The notes beneath the pieces are model-generated. The model did no database searches, was not told the origin of the DNA, and saw only the letters and a program-made list of their open reading frames with translations. A stretch of 64,000 nucleotides of DNA from Candidatus Sulfopaludibacter sp. SbA3. GTDB taxonomy: Bacteria; Pseudomonadota; Alphaproteobacteria; Caulobacterales; Hyphomonadaceae. Shown here one piece after another: positions 17,258 to 25,637 of the stretch. A program made the translations under genes and the position numbers. Within the stretch, counting starts at the first letter, position 1, and the number at the start of each line of letters is the position of its first letter. Where the stretch lies: positions 1-64,000 of the forward strand of contig CAMDAC010000007.1 in the NCBI GenBank assembly GCA_945888325.1, written 5' to 3'.

Positions 17258-18103
17258 ATGCTCAAGAAATCCTATGAAGCGTTCAAGGTTACCATCGAAG
17301 ACAAGGTCGCCCACATCCAGATGTCGCGCCCCGAAGCGATGAACACGATGAACAAGGCCTTCTGGAACGAGCTTCCGGAGATCGTGCGGACCATCGACCA
17401 GAACGCCCTGGCCCGCGTTATCGTAATCTCCTCCACCGGCAAGCACTTCTCCGCCGGCATGGACACCACCGTCTTCACCGGCCCGCGCCCCACCGGCCCG
17501 CAGGACCGCTACGTCGCCGCCGAAGCCTTCCGCACCAACGTGAAAGCCATCCAGGCCTCGTTCAACTGCATGGAAGAGGCCCGCATCCCCGTGCTCTTCG
17601 CCTGCCATGGCGGCGTCATCGGCGGCGCCATCGACATGATCACCGCCGGCGACATCCGCTGGTGCACGAAGGACACCTTCTTCTGCATCATGGAAATCAA
17701 CATCGCGATGACCGCCGATGTCGGCACCTTCCCGCGCCTGCAGCGCTACATCCCGGAAGGTTGGGTCAAGGAGATGGCCTATACCGGCCGCCGCATCGAC
17801 GCTGCGAAAGCGAAAGAGATCGGCCTCGTCAACGACATCTACGACACGCACGAAGACCTGATCGCCGGCGTCGTGGCCACCGCCCGCGAGATCGCGTCGA
17901 AAAACCCCGTCGCCGTTACCGGCTCGAAAGTGCTGATCAATTACGGCCGGGACCACACCACCGCCGACACGCTGGACTATATCGGCATCTGGAACGCCGC
18001 GATGTTCCCGCCCACCCACATGGCCGAAGCCTTCGCCGCCCGCGCCGAAAAGCGTGAGCCGGTCTTCCCGGACCTCGCGCCCTACCGTTCCGAACCGATG
18101 TAG
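17258..18103 (+). CDS. crotonase-family protein, dienoyl-CoA isomerase-like
   Basis: A 281-residue crotonase. The oxyanion-hole segments are HFSAGMD (about 63-69) and HGGVIGGAID. Asp126, Glu146 and Asp154 have the 20 and 8 residue spacing of the three catalytic acids of mitochondrial delta3,5-delta2,4-dienoyl-CoA isomerase (ECH1), within a similar ADVGT context. It therefore probably isomerises dienoyl-CoA from unsaturated fatty acids rather than hydrating enoyl-CoA. CGGAGG lies eight bases before the ATG. It is convergent with the next gene, with 6 bases between stops. The partner thiolase-like gene lies 3 kb upstream but is not in the same operon. Confidence 0.88.
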   Translation: MLKKSYEAFKVTIEDKVAHIQMSRPEAMNTMNKAFWNELPEIVRTIDQNALARVIVISSTGKHFSAGMDTTVFTGPRPTGPQDRYVAAEAFRTNVKAIQASFNCMEEARIPVLFACHGGVIGGAIDMITAGDIRWCTKDTFFCIMEINIAMTADVGTFPRLQRYIPEGWVKEMAYTGRRIDAAKAKEIGLVNDIYDTHEDLIAGVVATAREIASKNPVAVTGSKVLINYGRDHTTADTLDYIGIWNAAMFPPTHMAEAFAARAEKREPVFPDLAPYRSEPM

Positions 18104-18109
18104 GCCAGG

Positions 18110-19363
18110 TCAGCTCGCGCGCCGCACCAGGTCCTTGACGGACAGGCGGGACCGTTCGACCACGGACGAGACCAGTTCATGCGAGAACGTCGCCCCGCTG
18201 AACCAGGTCCGCTTGCCGCCCTGTGCCTCGCGCATCGCGGTGAACAAACCGTCCGCCACCGCGTCGGCGCGGTATTGCGGGAAGTATTTCCAGGTGCGTG
18301 AATAGATCAGCGTATCGGCCTGGACGCCGATCCGCTGCAGGTCGGCGATCAGGATTTCGCGCAGTTCCGGCGGCGTCAGGCCGTTCGAGAACTGCCCCGT
18401 CACATAGAGATGCGCGCCGTCCTCCATCACCGTGCCTTCGCGCCGCGCGCCCAGCATGGCGCCGCGCAGGGAAGGATCCTTGCAGGCGCGCGAATAGCCA
18501 TGCACCTGCGCGCCCTTGAACCAGTTCTTCGAGGCCACCAGCGTCGTCGTGTAGTTCTGCCACTCCACGCCTTCCAGGATGGCTTTTTCCGCCGGCAGCA
18601 GCTCCGTCAGCTTCGCAAACTCGTCCATAGGGATAGTCGAGATCAACGCATCAAACCGCTCGCGCCCGCCACCGGACACGACAACAACGCTGTTGTCGCG
18701 CCGCTCGATCTGCTCGATGCGCGCTTCCAACCGGATGTCGAACCGCGTCGAAAACCGGTCCCAGAACTCGCTCCAGCCTTCCACCGGCATGTGCATGTCG
18801 TTCAGCACACCCGAAATCAGGATATCGAAATCGAGCCACTGCACCGTCTGGCCGATCGTCACTTCCTTGGCATAGCCATACCCCTGCGCCGGCAGGATCC
18901 GGTGCATCGCGAGGTCGAGTTTCGGCAAGTCCAGACGCGCCAGCCAGTCATCGACGGTCATCGACGCCTCGGCCAGTACCGCCGGGTCCGAGGGCTTCGC
19001 CGCGATCAGTTTCCGCAGCCGCCTCGCCTCGCTCATGAACTTGAACGCCTGCACCGCCAGTGGCGGCCCGGCACCATTCTTTACGTAATCGACCACCGGC
19101 GCATCATCATAGCGCGCCTCGCCAAGCCGCTTCAGCCGGATGTCATGCGCCTTCATCCAGTGCTTCACGATCACATGCTTGCGGGTCGTGTAGCAGGTCC
19201 CCATCTCGTTGAAAGCGTCGCCCGAGGCTAACGAGAATGATTTGCCGCCGATCCGGTTTTCTTTTTCAAAAACAACCGCTTGATGGCCGCAAGCCTGGAT
19301 GAACCGAGCCGCGCCCAATCCTGCCGGACCGCCACCGATGACAGCAATCTTCAACTTGGGCAT
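18110..19363 (-). CDS. FAD-dependent NAD(P)-binding Rossmann oxidoreductase
   Basis: A 417-residue flavoprotein of the amine-oxidase or phytoene-desaturase type. The N-terminal ADP-binding motif is GGGPAGLGAARF, followed by an acidic residue ending strand two (VVFEKENRIGGK). The flavin-contacting GTCYT and a C-terminal GLFTAMREAQ block are present. Substrate unknown; the family includes desaturases and oxidases. The start at 19363 has AAGGA nine bases upstream and sits three residues before the Rossmann strand. A longer frame from 19453 is rejected. It is divergent from the sensor-like gene at 19581. Confidence 0.82.
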   Translation of the reverse strand: MPKLKIAVIGGGPAGLGAARFIQACGHQAVVFEKENRIGGKSFSLASGDAFNEMGTCYTTRKHVIVKHWMKAHDIRLKRLGEARYDDAPVVDYVKNGAGPPLAVQAFKFMSEARRLRKLIAAKPSDPAVLAEASMTVDDWLARLDLPKLDLAMHRILPAQGYGYAKEVTIGQTVQWLDFDILISGVLNDMHMPVEGWSEFWDRFSTRFDIRLEARIEQIERRDNSVVVVSGGGRERFDALISTIPMDEFAKLTELLPAEKAILEGVEWQNYTTTLVASKNWFKGAQVHGYSRACKDPSLRGAMLGARREGTVMEDGAHLYVTGQFSNGLTPPELREILIADLQRIGVQADTLIYSRTWKYFPQYRADAVADGLFTAMREAQGGKRTWFSGATFSHELVSSVVERSRLSVKDLVRRAS

Positions 19364-19580
19364 GCCCTCACGTCCTTGCACCGCATTTTCTGGTGCCAGC
19401 GAGGCTGCGGGAAGTCTACCAGCGGTTCGACAACTCGTGGCGACCTGCCACATCCCGCGGCAATCCGGATCACAGATGCAAGCAGAGCAGTCAGCAGGTT
19501 AACAAGCCGGAAACACGGGCCATAAAATGCGACAGGTGCTTCAAGCCTGAAAACAAGGTTTCCCTGCCATAAACGCGGTC

Positions 19581-20831
19581 ATGAGTGATACGCACAATTT
19601 CCTGAGGTATGTCCTGACGGGCAAACCGCTCGAGGACGCGGCCATTGGGCCGCGTGTGCGCTTGCAGCAGCATACCGACATCTCGCGCGCCATGCGGCAC
19701 ATGTCGATGATCACCGCATTCAACGCACTGACAGCAGGCTATGTCGCGTATTCGATGACGAGCGAACCGCTGGTCGGTGTCTGGTCGGTTGTGAATTTCA
19801 TCGCCGCCGCGTTCATGATGTTCGACTATCTGCGCAAGGCAAGTCGGCCCATGCCGAAATCGGTCAGCGGCCGGTATGTGGTCCGTTCCGAATTTCTTGC
19901 GATCTTCATGGGCTTCATGTTTGCGAGCCTGCCTCTGTTCCTGCGGTCAGATCCGTTCAACGCGCTGATCCTGTCCTGCCTCTTCATGGTGTCGATGTGC
20001 GCCGGCCTGATGTGCGTTCTTCCGCGCAACCCGCGCCTCGTCGTTCGCTATCTGGCCGGGTCCATGGTGCCGGTGGTGATTCATGTCAGTGCGCACCTCA
20101 CAGACCAGCTGGTTGCCATTGCCATTGCACTGTCACTCCTGATCTATACGATCGCACTCGGCGCCCGCAGTTCGTTCAAGCTTTACCAGCGGCAGATGGA
20201 CTCTGTCGACGAGGCCACCCAGCTGCGCGAGATCCTCGAAGTCGCACTCGACGGCTCGGGCCAGGCCTTTGCCGTTCTGTCCACGGACGGAAAGGTCGTC
20301 TTCGAAAACGAACTCTATACGCAGGTTAAGCCCGCCCTGCGCAATGTCGAAGCCCTTGGCGGCGTCGTCCATGCCCACGACCGCTACTGGCAGACCGCCA
20401 ACTACGAAGTCGCGAGCATCGGCTCGGTGGAAATCTTCACCGACGTTACCCGCATCGAAGACGCCCGCCAGGAAGCCGAATCGCTCCGCCAGGAAGCCGA
20501 CGAGGCCAGCCACGCAAAGACCCGATTCCTGCGCTCGGTCACCTCCGAACTGCTGGTGCCGCTGCGCACCATCCGCCTGCAAGCCTCGATGATGGATGCC
20601 GGCTCGCGCATCCCTGTTACCAAGGCCGACATGAACCGCGCCGCCGACCAGATCCGCCTGCTGACGGAATCACTCGAAGGCCGCGTCGAACAGGTCATCG
20701 GCTATGCCAGCGGCGACGCGACCCAGGCCGATCTTGCCGCCACCGTGGACCTGCGCGAAGCCGACACCAATCCTGTGCTGAAGCTGGAAACCTTCCTCCG
20801 CCGCAGCCTGCGCAGCGGCCCGTCCATCTAG
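19581..20831 (+). CDS. degenerate membrane sensor kinase without phospho-acceptor or ATPase domain
   Basis: A 416-residue protein. Residues 40-205 hold about six membrane segments (for example FIAAAFMMFDYL, AIAIALSLLIYTIAL). A PAS-like domain spans about 215-295 (AFAVLSTDGKVVFENELY), then a coiled coil rich in Glu/Ala, then a HisKA-like helix pair. In that helix the normal SHEL reads TSEL: Ser322 replaces the phospho-accepting His, and the protein ends without any HATPase domain (no N-box or G-boxes). It therefore cannot be a working kinase and may be a dimerising decoy or sensor subunit. The ribosome site is weak. Confidence 0.78.
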   Translation: MSDTHNFLRYVLTGKPLEDAAIGPRVRLQQHTDISRAMRHMSMITAFNALTAGYVAYSMTSEPLVGVWSVVNFIAAAFMMFDYLRKASRPMPKSVSGRYVVRSEFLAIFMGFMFASLPLFLRSDPFNALILSCLFMVSMCAGLMCVLPRNPRLVVRYLAGSMVPVVIHVSAHLTDQLVAIAIALSLLIYTIALGARSSFKLYQRQMDSVDEATQLREILEVALDGSGQAFAVLSTDGKVVFENELYTQVKPALRNVEALGGVVHAHDRYWQTANYEVASIGSVEIFTDVTRIEDARQEAESLRQEADEASHAKTRFLRSVTSELLVPLRTIRLQASMMDAGSRIPVTKADMNRAADQIRLLTESLEGRVEQVIGYASGDATQADLAATVDLREADTNPVLKLETFLRRSLRSGPSI

Positions 20832-20842
20832 CACCGCGGACG

Positions 20843-21814
20843 CTAACGCCGCGCGACGATGCGTGCGTCTTCGGCGCCGGTCAGCACCAGCGCGCCGCTC
20901 TCGTCGATCGTGTAGGCATTGATCAGCGCAAGCGCATCGTAGAACCGCCGCTCCTGCATCATCAGCGATTCCTTGCACGCGATTTCGGTCGACATCACCG
21001 GCCCAAATCCGATGCCCTCTCCGCCTACGGAATAATCCGCGCCGAATGCATTGCAGCCGGAACGCCCGCCGATGCGCCCTTCGGCTGCATCAAACGCCAG
21101 GCTGACGCGGGAACCTTCGACCACGCCGCCGGAATTGATATCTTCGACCACCCAGTCCGCGCCGACCAGCAGCGCCAGCGGATCGCCGCCGCAGCCCTGA
21201 TAGACCTCGTCACTGAACGCCACCGTCACCGTGTCCGGGTGCGGAACACCGGTCGCAGAGTCGGCGCACACCTTGGCGACCGACGTGATCGCCAATCCGC
21301 CCGGTCCCTCGAAATACTCGATCCCGCCCTCGATGGCGCGCGGCGCCGGCAGCAGCGCCGAGTAGCCTTGCGCGCCGTAATCATAGACGAAATCGGCTTT
21401 GCCCCCGGCTAGGGTCAGCATCCAGCCGGGCTCCTGCCCCCGCGCCGTCCAGTTCGCCGGCGCCTCGACGGGCGCCGCGCTTTCACCGCCGGTCTGCGTG
21501 CACTCCGGATACACCGCGCCGCTGAGGGTCAGCAGGCCCTTGTCGCCCTTGCTCCAGAACGACGTTTCAGGCTCGGCCCCGTCCACCACATACTTCGCGC
21601 CGGATGCGGACGGGGCTAGGCTCAGAACATGATCTGCGCCGTCGACACGCAGCACCGTCGCCTCCCCTGCTATGCCGATCTGCACCTGCTTGTCGCCGCA
21701 GGCATACGCCGTGACGTACGCCAGGGGCGCTTGCGGCGCCGGCGCAGGCTGGTTCCCGCAAGCAACCAGGCTCGCAGCTGCAGCTGCAGCTAAGGCGATG
21801 CGGGTTCTCTTCAT
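20843..21814 (-). CDS. META/HslJ-domain lipoprotein with MliC-like domain
   Basis: A 323-residue lipoprotein (lipobox SLVAC, Cys20). Three parts are seen: an MliC-like beta domain (about 30-105, YVTAYACGDKQVQI), a middle COG3650-type domain (about 115-225, RGQEPGWMLTL), and a META/HslJ domain at the end (about 230-323, WVVEDINSGG, SGCNAFGADYSV). MliC proteins inhibit C-type lysozyme, and HslJ/META proteins are envelope-stress associated. Combined, this suggests an outer-membrane protective lipoprotein, an inference from domains only. GGAG lies eight bases before the chosen start. Its stop is 11 bases from the convergent sensor gene. Confidence 0.78.
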   Translation of the reverse strand: MKRTRIALAAAAAASLVACGNQPAPAPQAPLAYVTAYACGDKQVQIGIAGEATVLRVDGADHVLSLAPSASGAKYVVDGAEPETSFWSKGDKGLLTLSGAVYPECTQTGGESAAPVEAPANWTARGQEPGWMLTLAGGKADFVYDYGAQGYSALLPAPRAIEGGIEYFEGPGGLAITSVAKVCADSATGVPHPDTVTVAFSDEVYQGCGGDPLALLVGADWVVEDINSGGVVEGSRVSLAFDAAEGRIGGRSGCNAFGADYSVGGEGIGFGPVMSTEIACKESLMMQERRFYDALALINAYTIDESGALVLTGAEDARIVARR

Positions 21815-22015
21815 CGGGGCAGCTCCGGAGCGGTTTGACGCGTCCTTATACCAAGCTGTGTGCCATGCAGAAGACAAATGCTGGGCAATCATCTGCACGC
21901 AAGCAGAGGGCGGCAGCCTTTGAAAGCCACCGCCCTCGTGAGATCCGCGACCTGAAAGGCCGGAAGTTAGGCCGCCTGCGCGCAAACCTGGGGGCGTTCG
22001 CGCGAGGCAGACGCT

Positions 22016-22789
22016 TCAGTTCACCTGCACGTAGGGGCCGCGCAGGGTGTAGATGTCCGTGCCGACTGCGACATCCAGGTTCAGATACCCTGCCATGGGA
22101 AGGGCATCTGCCTGGATCCGGCGTCCGCCGCCGCGGACCAGGAGGTCTCCGCGCTCATCGCTCAGCGACCAGCCGACCGGCGTCATGTTGGCGCTGGCCA
22201 GCGAAGGACGGATGACCGTCGATCCGGTCAGCTGCAGGGGCAGCGGCTGGTCAAGTTCGCCGTCGATCCGGGCAAAGAGCTGAACCACATATAGACGGCC
22301 ACCCGCGACATGCGAGCCGATACCGGCATGGCTGAAGCCCCGGCGCAGGTTTTCGGCATTCGCGGCATCGGACTGGATCGCGGCATGGATCTCCTCCGGT
22401 GATGCGCCCTCGTCCAGAACCGCAACGCTGCTGGCGAAAGACCCGATCAGCGCGGTCCGGTCGGCGAGCCGTACCTGGTCGAGCAGCGAGAGGCCCGACT
22501 GATCGGCGTATCCGACATAGCCCTTGATTGCCATGTCGCGGGCATGCGCGCTGGCAACCGACGCCAGCCCCTCATGCGCGCCCAGGGCTGACAGCCCCAG
22601 TTCGGCGCGCGCGGCATTCGCAATTACCAGAAGGTCCGCATCCGGACGATAGGCACTCGCGGCCGTCTCGGCCGTCGCTCGAACTTCTGTGTAGGAAACT
22701 GGCTCAAGCAGTGTCTGGGCGGTCGCCATTCCGGGTCCCGCAAACGCCAGGACCACAAATGACAGGGATATGGATGTGTGCTGTAACAT
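22016..22789 (-). CDS. secreted CAP-superfamily protein
   Basis: A 257-residue protein with a signal peptide (residues 1-24, ending GMATAQT). A CAP/SCP-like domain covers about 50-170: ANAARAELGLSALGAHEGLASVASAHARDMA, with Glu and His residues in the places that form the CAP cavity. A strand-rich C-terminal part is unassigned. CAP proteins in bacteria are exported and of mostly unknown function. There is no ribosome-binding site before ATG 22789, and a promoter -10 ends only 8 bases upstream, so the mRNA may be leaderless. Confidence 0.75.
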   Translation of the reverse strand: MLQHTSISLSFVVLAFAGPGMATAQTLLEPVSYTEVRATAETAASAYRPDADLLVIANAARAELGLSALGAHEGLASVASAHARDMAIKGYVGYADQSGLSLLDQVRLADRTALIGSFASSVAVLDEGASPEEIHAAIQSDAANAENLRRGFSHAGIGSHVAGGRLYVVQLFARIDGELDQPLPLQLTGSTVIRPSLASANMTPVGWSLSDERGDLLVRGGGRRIQADALPMAGYLNLDVAVGTDIYTLRGPYVQVN

Positions 22790-22796
22790 AATTGTC

Positions 22797-22825
22797 ACAA
22801 TACGCTTGTGACTATTTTGTGTCAA
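22797..22825 (-). promoter_or_regulatory. promoter of the CAP gene with palindromic operator
   Basis: On the minus strand TTGACA (22825-22820), 17 bases and TATTGT (22802-22797) form a good sigma-70 promoter. A perfect inverted repeat GTCACAA-N5-TTGTGAC (22794-22800 and 22806-22812) overlaps the -10 and part of the spacer, placed to block RNA polymerase. The predicted transcription start falls at about 22790, directly before the ATG. Confidence 0.6.
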
Positions 22826-22899
22826 GTAATTACAGTATATTGTATTCCTTCAGTACCTTCCGGTGGTGGGTCTGGACCTTGCCGGTAGTGTACGGAAAA

Positions 22900-22917
22900 G
22901 TGTCATTCCGGCGTCAT
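22900..22917 (+). promoter_or_regulatory. Pho-box-like direct repeat before the prolyl-hydroxylase-like gene
   Basis: Two 7-mers, GTGTCAT (22900-22906) and GCGTCAT (22911-22917), are separated by 4 bases. The consensus PhoB half-site is CTGTCAT with the same 7-4-7 spacing; each unit matches at 5 or 6 positions. A TAACCG hexamer follows after 10 bases, the position of a -10 in PhoB-activated promoters. It lies 40 bases before the start codon. Confidence 0.5.
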
Positions 22918-22957
22918 GTCTTCGTCGTAACCGTTGCCTTCCAGAGGAGGCACGACC

Positions 22958-23803
22958 ATGAACGCGGTGACCGGCGAAGACCTGATGACCTACACTTGGG
23001 TCCGCCTCCGCGCCGGGATCGAGCCGCATGAAGTGCGCCGCCAGCTGAAGCTCAAGGGTCTTGGCGACGCGCAGATCCGCGACCTGATGCAGGAGGCCTA
23101 TGACGGCCGCCGCCCGGTCGAAGATGTCTCCTATCCCGGCCTGACCAATGCCGCGATCACCCGGCGCGCGCTGCACCATCCCGACATCCAGAAAATCCCT
23201 ACCCCGAAGGTGCAGCTTTATACTTGGAAGAATTTCCTCGTGCCCGAGATCTGCGATTCGGTGGTGGCGCTGATTGACCAGCGGCTGCGTGACTCCACAA
23301 CGGCGGATGCCTTCGCTGACCCGAAGGTGCGCACCTCCCGGACCTCCGATATCGGTATGCTGGGGCACGACCTGATCATGCAGCTGGATGAACTGATGGC
23401 CGAGGCGATCGGCATCCACTGGTCCTACACCGACGTCACCCAGGGCCAACGCTACGACCTCGATCAGGAATACAAGGCGCACTACGACTATTTCGTCCCC
23501 GGCACGCGCGAACATCAGGTCTTCTGCCAGCTCGGCGGGCAGCGTACCTGGACCTTCATGATCTATCTGAACGATGTCGAAGAAGGCGGCGGCACGCGGT
23601 TCCGGCGCCTCGAAAAGACGATCATGCCGGAGAAGGGCAAGGCTGTGATCTGGAACAATCTCAATCCGGACGGAACGGTTAATCCGTACACGATCCATCA
23701 CGGGATGAAGGTTCGCAAGGGCTCGAAATACGTCATCACGAAGTGGTTCCGCGAGCGCGGGTGGGGTGACATGTTTCCACCAGAATACTACACGAACTTG
23801 TAA
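22958..23803 (+). CDS. 2-oxoglutarate/Fe(II) oxygenase, prolyl 4-hydroxylase-like
   Basis: A 281-residue cytoplasmic protein. The C-terminal half is a P4Hc double-stranded beta-helix: iron ligands His175 and Asp177 (HYDYF) and His247 (IHHGMKV), and the 2-oxoglutarate-binding Lys257 (GSKYVITKW). The N-terminal 80 residues hold a helical segment (EPHEVRRQLKLKGLGDAQI) of unknown role. It should hydroxylate a prolyl or similar side chain on a protein target, consuming O2 and 2-oxoglutarate. GAGGAGG lies seven bases upstream of ATG 22958. A Pho-box-like repeat precedes it and the next gene carries another. Confidence 0.87.
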   Translation: MNAVTGEDLMTYTWVRLRAGIEPHEVRRQLKLKGLGDAQIRDLMQEAYDGRRPVEDVSYPGLTNAAITRRALHHPDIQKIPTPKVQLYTWKNFLVPEICDSVVALIDQRLRDSTTADAFADPKVRTSRTSDIGMLGHDLIMQLDELMAEAIGIHWSYTDVTQGQRYDLDQEYKAHYDYFVPGTREHQVFCQLGGQRTWTFMIYLNDVEEGGGTRFRRLEKTIMPEKGKAVIWNNLNPDGTVNPYTIHHGMKVRKGSKYVITKWFRERGWGDMFPPEYYTNL

Positions 23804-23841
23804 TTGTTGCAGAGCCGACACGATCTCGGCGCCAAATGGTT

Positions 23842-23859
23842 GTGTCACGCAACCGTCAT
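23842..23859 (+). promoter_or_regulatory. Pho-box-like direct repeat before the large lipoprotein gene
   Basis: GTGTCAC (23842-23848) and CCGTCAT (23853-23859) are separated by GCAA, giving 7-4-7 spacing. Matches to CTGTCAT are 5 and 6 of 7. It lies 130 bases before the lipoprotein start codon, leaving room for a 5' leader of about 100 bases (23880-23989). Confidence 0.5.
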
Positions 23860-23989
23860 CTAAACTTCCGGCAATTGTTGCAAACCCCTCTTAAGGGTCA
23901 CGCCTGCGGGTAGGCGGCTGACATCGTCTAGTAAGCGCGGTGGATGCTCCGCCGGTGCACCCGCAACAGGGATCACGACGGAGACAATT

Positions 23990-25555
23990 ATGCTGACAAA
24001 GAATACTTTTCGCTCGGCGCTGCTCGGATGCGCTGCGGTAGCGATCCTCGGCGCCTGTAGCGGCGCAGACGGCGTCGCTTCGCCCGGCGTTGGCGCGTTC
24101 GTGCCCGCCCCCGCCCCGGTCACTCCACCGCCCACCACGCCTCCTCCGCCGACCGGCCCGGCCCCGGGTACGCCTGCCGCTGATTGCCCGGCCGGCTTCT
24201 CGAACGTCGGCACCGTCGCCAACAGCCGCATCTGCCAACTGCCTTCGACGATCACCGGCAACCTCGTAGTCCCCCAGCGTGCTGGTACTATCTATTCCGT
24301 GAGCGGCCGCACCCAGGTCGGTACCGACCTTGGGCCCGACCCGCTCGCACCTCTTGCTGGCGGCCAGCAAGGCATCCTGACCATCGAGCCCGGTGTCACC
24401 ATCTTCGGCAACTCCGGCTTGGATTTCCTTCTCGTGAACCGCGGCTCGCAGATTTTTGCTGAAGGCACCGAGACCGCTCCGATCAAGATGACCTCGCGTC
24501 AGGGCGTCGAAGGCACCGCAACGATCAACTCGATCGGCCAGTGGGGCGGACTCGTGATTAACGGCCGTGCGCCTACGACCGACGGATGCCCTGTCGGCGT
24601 AACGCCCCCTAACATAGCTTGCGAAGCTCAGGTTGAAGGCTCAAACGCGTTCTACGGCGGCAACTCTCCGGCAGAAAATAGCGGCCGTCTGCGTTATCTC
24701 CAGCTCTCCTATTCCGGCTTCGAGATTGCACCGAACAATGAGCTCAATGGTATCACCTTTGCCGGCGTTGGCGCTGGCACTACGGTCGAATACGTGCAGG
24801 TGCACAACAGCTCTGATGACGGCATCGAAATCTTCGGTGGCAACGTAAACCTCAGCAACATAGTGCTTACTGGCAACGACGATGAGTCTTTTGATACCGA
24901 CTCTGGCTGGCGCGGTGCTGCTCAGTTCGGCATCGTGGTGCAGCGTGACGGCGGCGGTGACTTCGGCTGGGAAACCAGCTCCCGTGGTACCAATTCCCCG
25001 ACATTTTTCACCCGGCCGACATACGCCAACTGGACGATCGTGATGCGGCCCACGACCGGCCGTGACACGGTTACTCACAACTCCGGCCATATTGCTCGTG
25101 TCTACAATTCGGTTTTCACAAACCCGACCAACCAGTGCGTAAACGTTGCTGGCAATCCTACCCTGAACAATCCAAACGGGGTTGAAGGAAACGGACCTCT
25201 TTATCGTTCGGTATTCTTCTCCTGCGTCGGCGGAAACGGAGATGGCGGCGCAACCTCGACAGGCAATCCGGACATCCCGGATGCTACAATTGAGGCCCTG
25301 CTGAACCATCCCTCGAACGTTCTCAACGGCACCTCGACTCTAACGAACCGGTTTGTAAACGGCGCTAATGAAGCTGCATTGGCTGTATCGGCATATCCTT
25401 CGGCTTTAAATGACGGCTCTGGGCTTTCTTCTAACGATCCCAACCGCACGACCGCCTTCCTTGTAGCCGCGCCATATGTTGGCGCCGTTCGCGATGCGAG
25501 CGACACTTGGTATCGTGGTTGGTCATGCGGCCTGCCGGGCGAGACGCCCTGCTGA
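23990..25555 (+). CDS. large beta-helix-like lipoprotein, ElpS-type candidate
   Basis: A 521-residue lipoprotein: lipobox ILGAC with Cys23, then a Pro/Thr-rich linker (about 38-62), then a long repetitive domain with many Gly/Asn turns (GILTIEPGVTIFGNSG, GQWGGLVINGRAP, DDGIEIFGGNVNLSNIVLTGNDDESFDTD) that suggests a right-handed parallel beta-helix. Ser at +2 favours outer-membrane or surface sorting. It precedes a TonB receptor and a type II secretion operon. From memory, Caulobacter ElpS is a phosphate-starvation lipoprotein exported by the type II system and encoded beside its gsp genes; this is a candidate equivalent, not confirmed by alignment. Its ligand or activity is unknown. Confidence 0.75.
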   Translation: MLTKNTFRSALLGCAAVAILGACSGADGVASPGVGAFVPAPAPVTPPPTTPPPPTGPAPGTPAADCPAGFSNVGTVANSRICQLPSTITGNLVVPQRAGTIYSVSGRTQVGTDLGPDPLAPLAGGQQGILTIEPGVTIFGNSGLDFLLVNRGSQIFAEGTETAPIKMTSRQGVEGTATINSIGQWGGLVINGRAPTTDGCPVGVTPPNIACEAQVEGSNAFYGGNSPAENSGRLRYLQLSYSGFEIAPNNELNGITFAGVGAGTTVEYVQVHNSSDDGIEIFGGNVNLSNIVLTGNDDESFDTDSGWRGAAQFGIVVQRDGGGDFGWETSSRGTNSPTFFTRPTYANWTIVMRPTTGRDTVTHNSGHIARVYNSVFTNPTNQCVNVAGNPTLNNPNGVEGNGPLYRSVFFSCVGGNGDGGATSTGNPDIPDATIEALLNHPSNVLNGTSTLTNRFVNGANEAALAVSAYPSALNDGSGLSSNDPNRTTAFLVAAPYVGAVRDASDTWYRGWSCGLPGETPC

Positions 25556-25568
25556 TTGCTCAAACATG

Positions 25569-25605
25569 GCGGAGGCCTCTCATCGGGGCCTCCGCTTTTC
25601 TGCTT
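25569..25605 (+). terminator. terminator-like hairpin between lipoprotein and TonB receptor
   Basis: A 9-bp stem GCGGAGGCC/GGCCTCCGC (25569-25577 and 25587-25595) is followed by TTTTCTGCTTTT. It lies 13 bases after the lipoprotein stop and 30 bases before the receptor start. If partial, it would give more lipoprotein than receptor from one promoter. Confidence 0.75.
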
Positions 25606-25637
25606 TTCCCGAAGACTCCACTCAGGATCTCTGACCC

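Noticed and set aside
15968-18019. 683-codon open frame on the minus strand across gpsA, the fasciclin gene and the crotonase
   Set aside because: It opposes three well-identified genes and is Gly/Arg/Asp-rich, as expected for complement frames at high GC.
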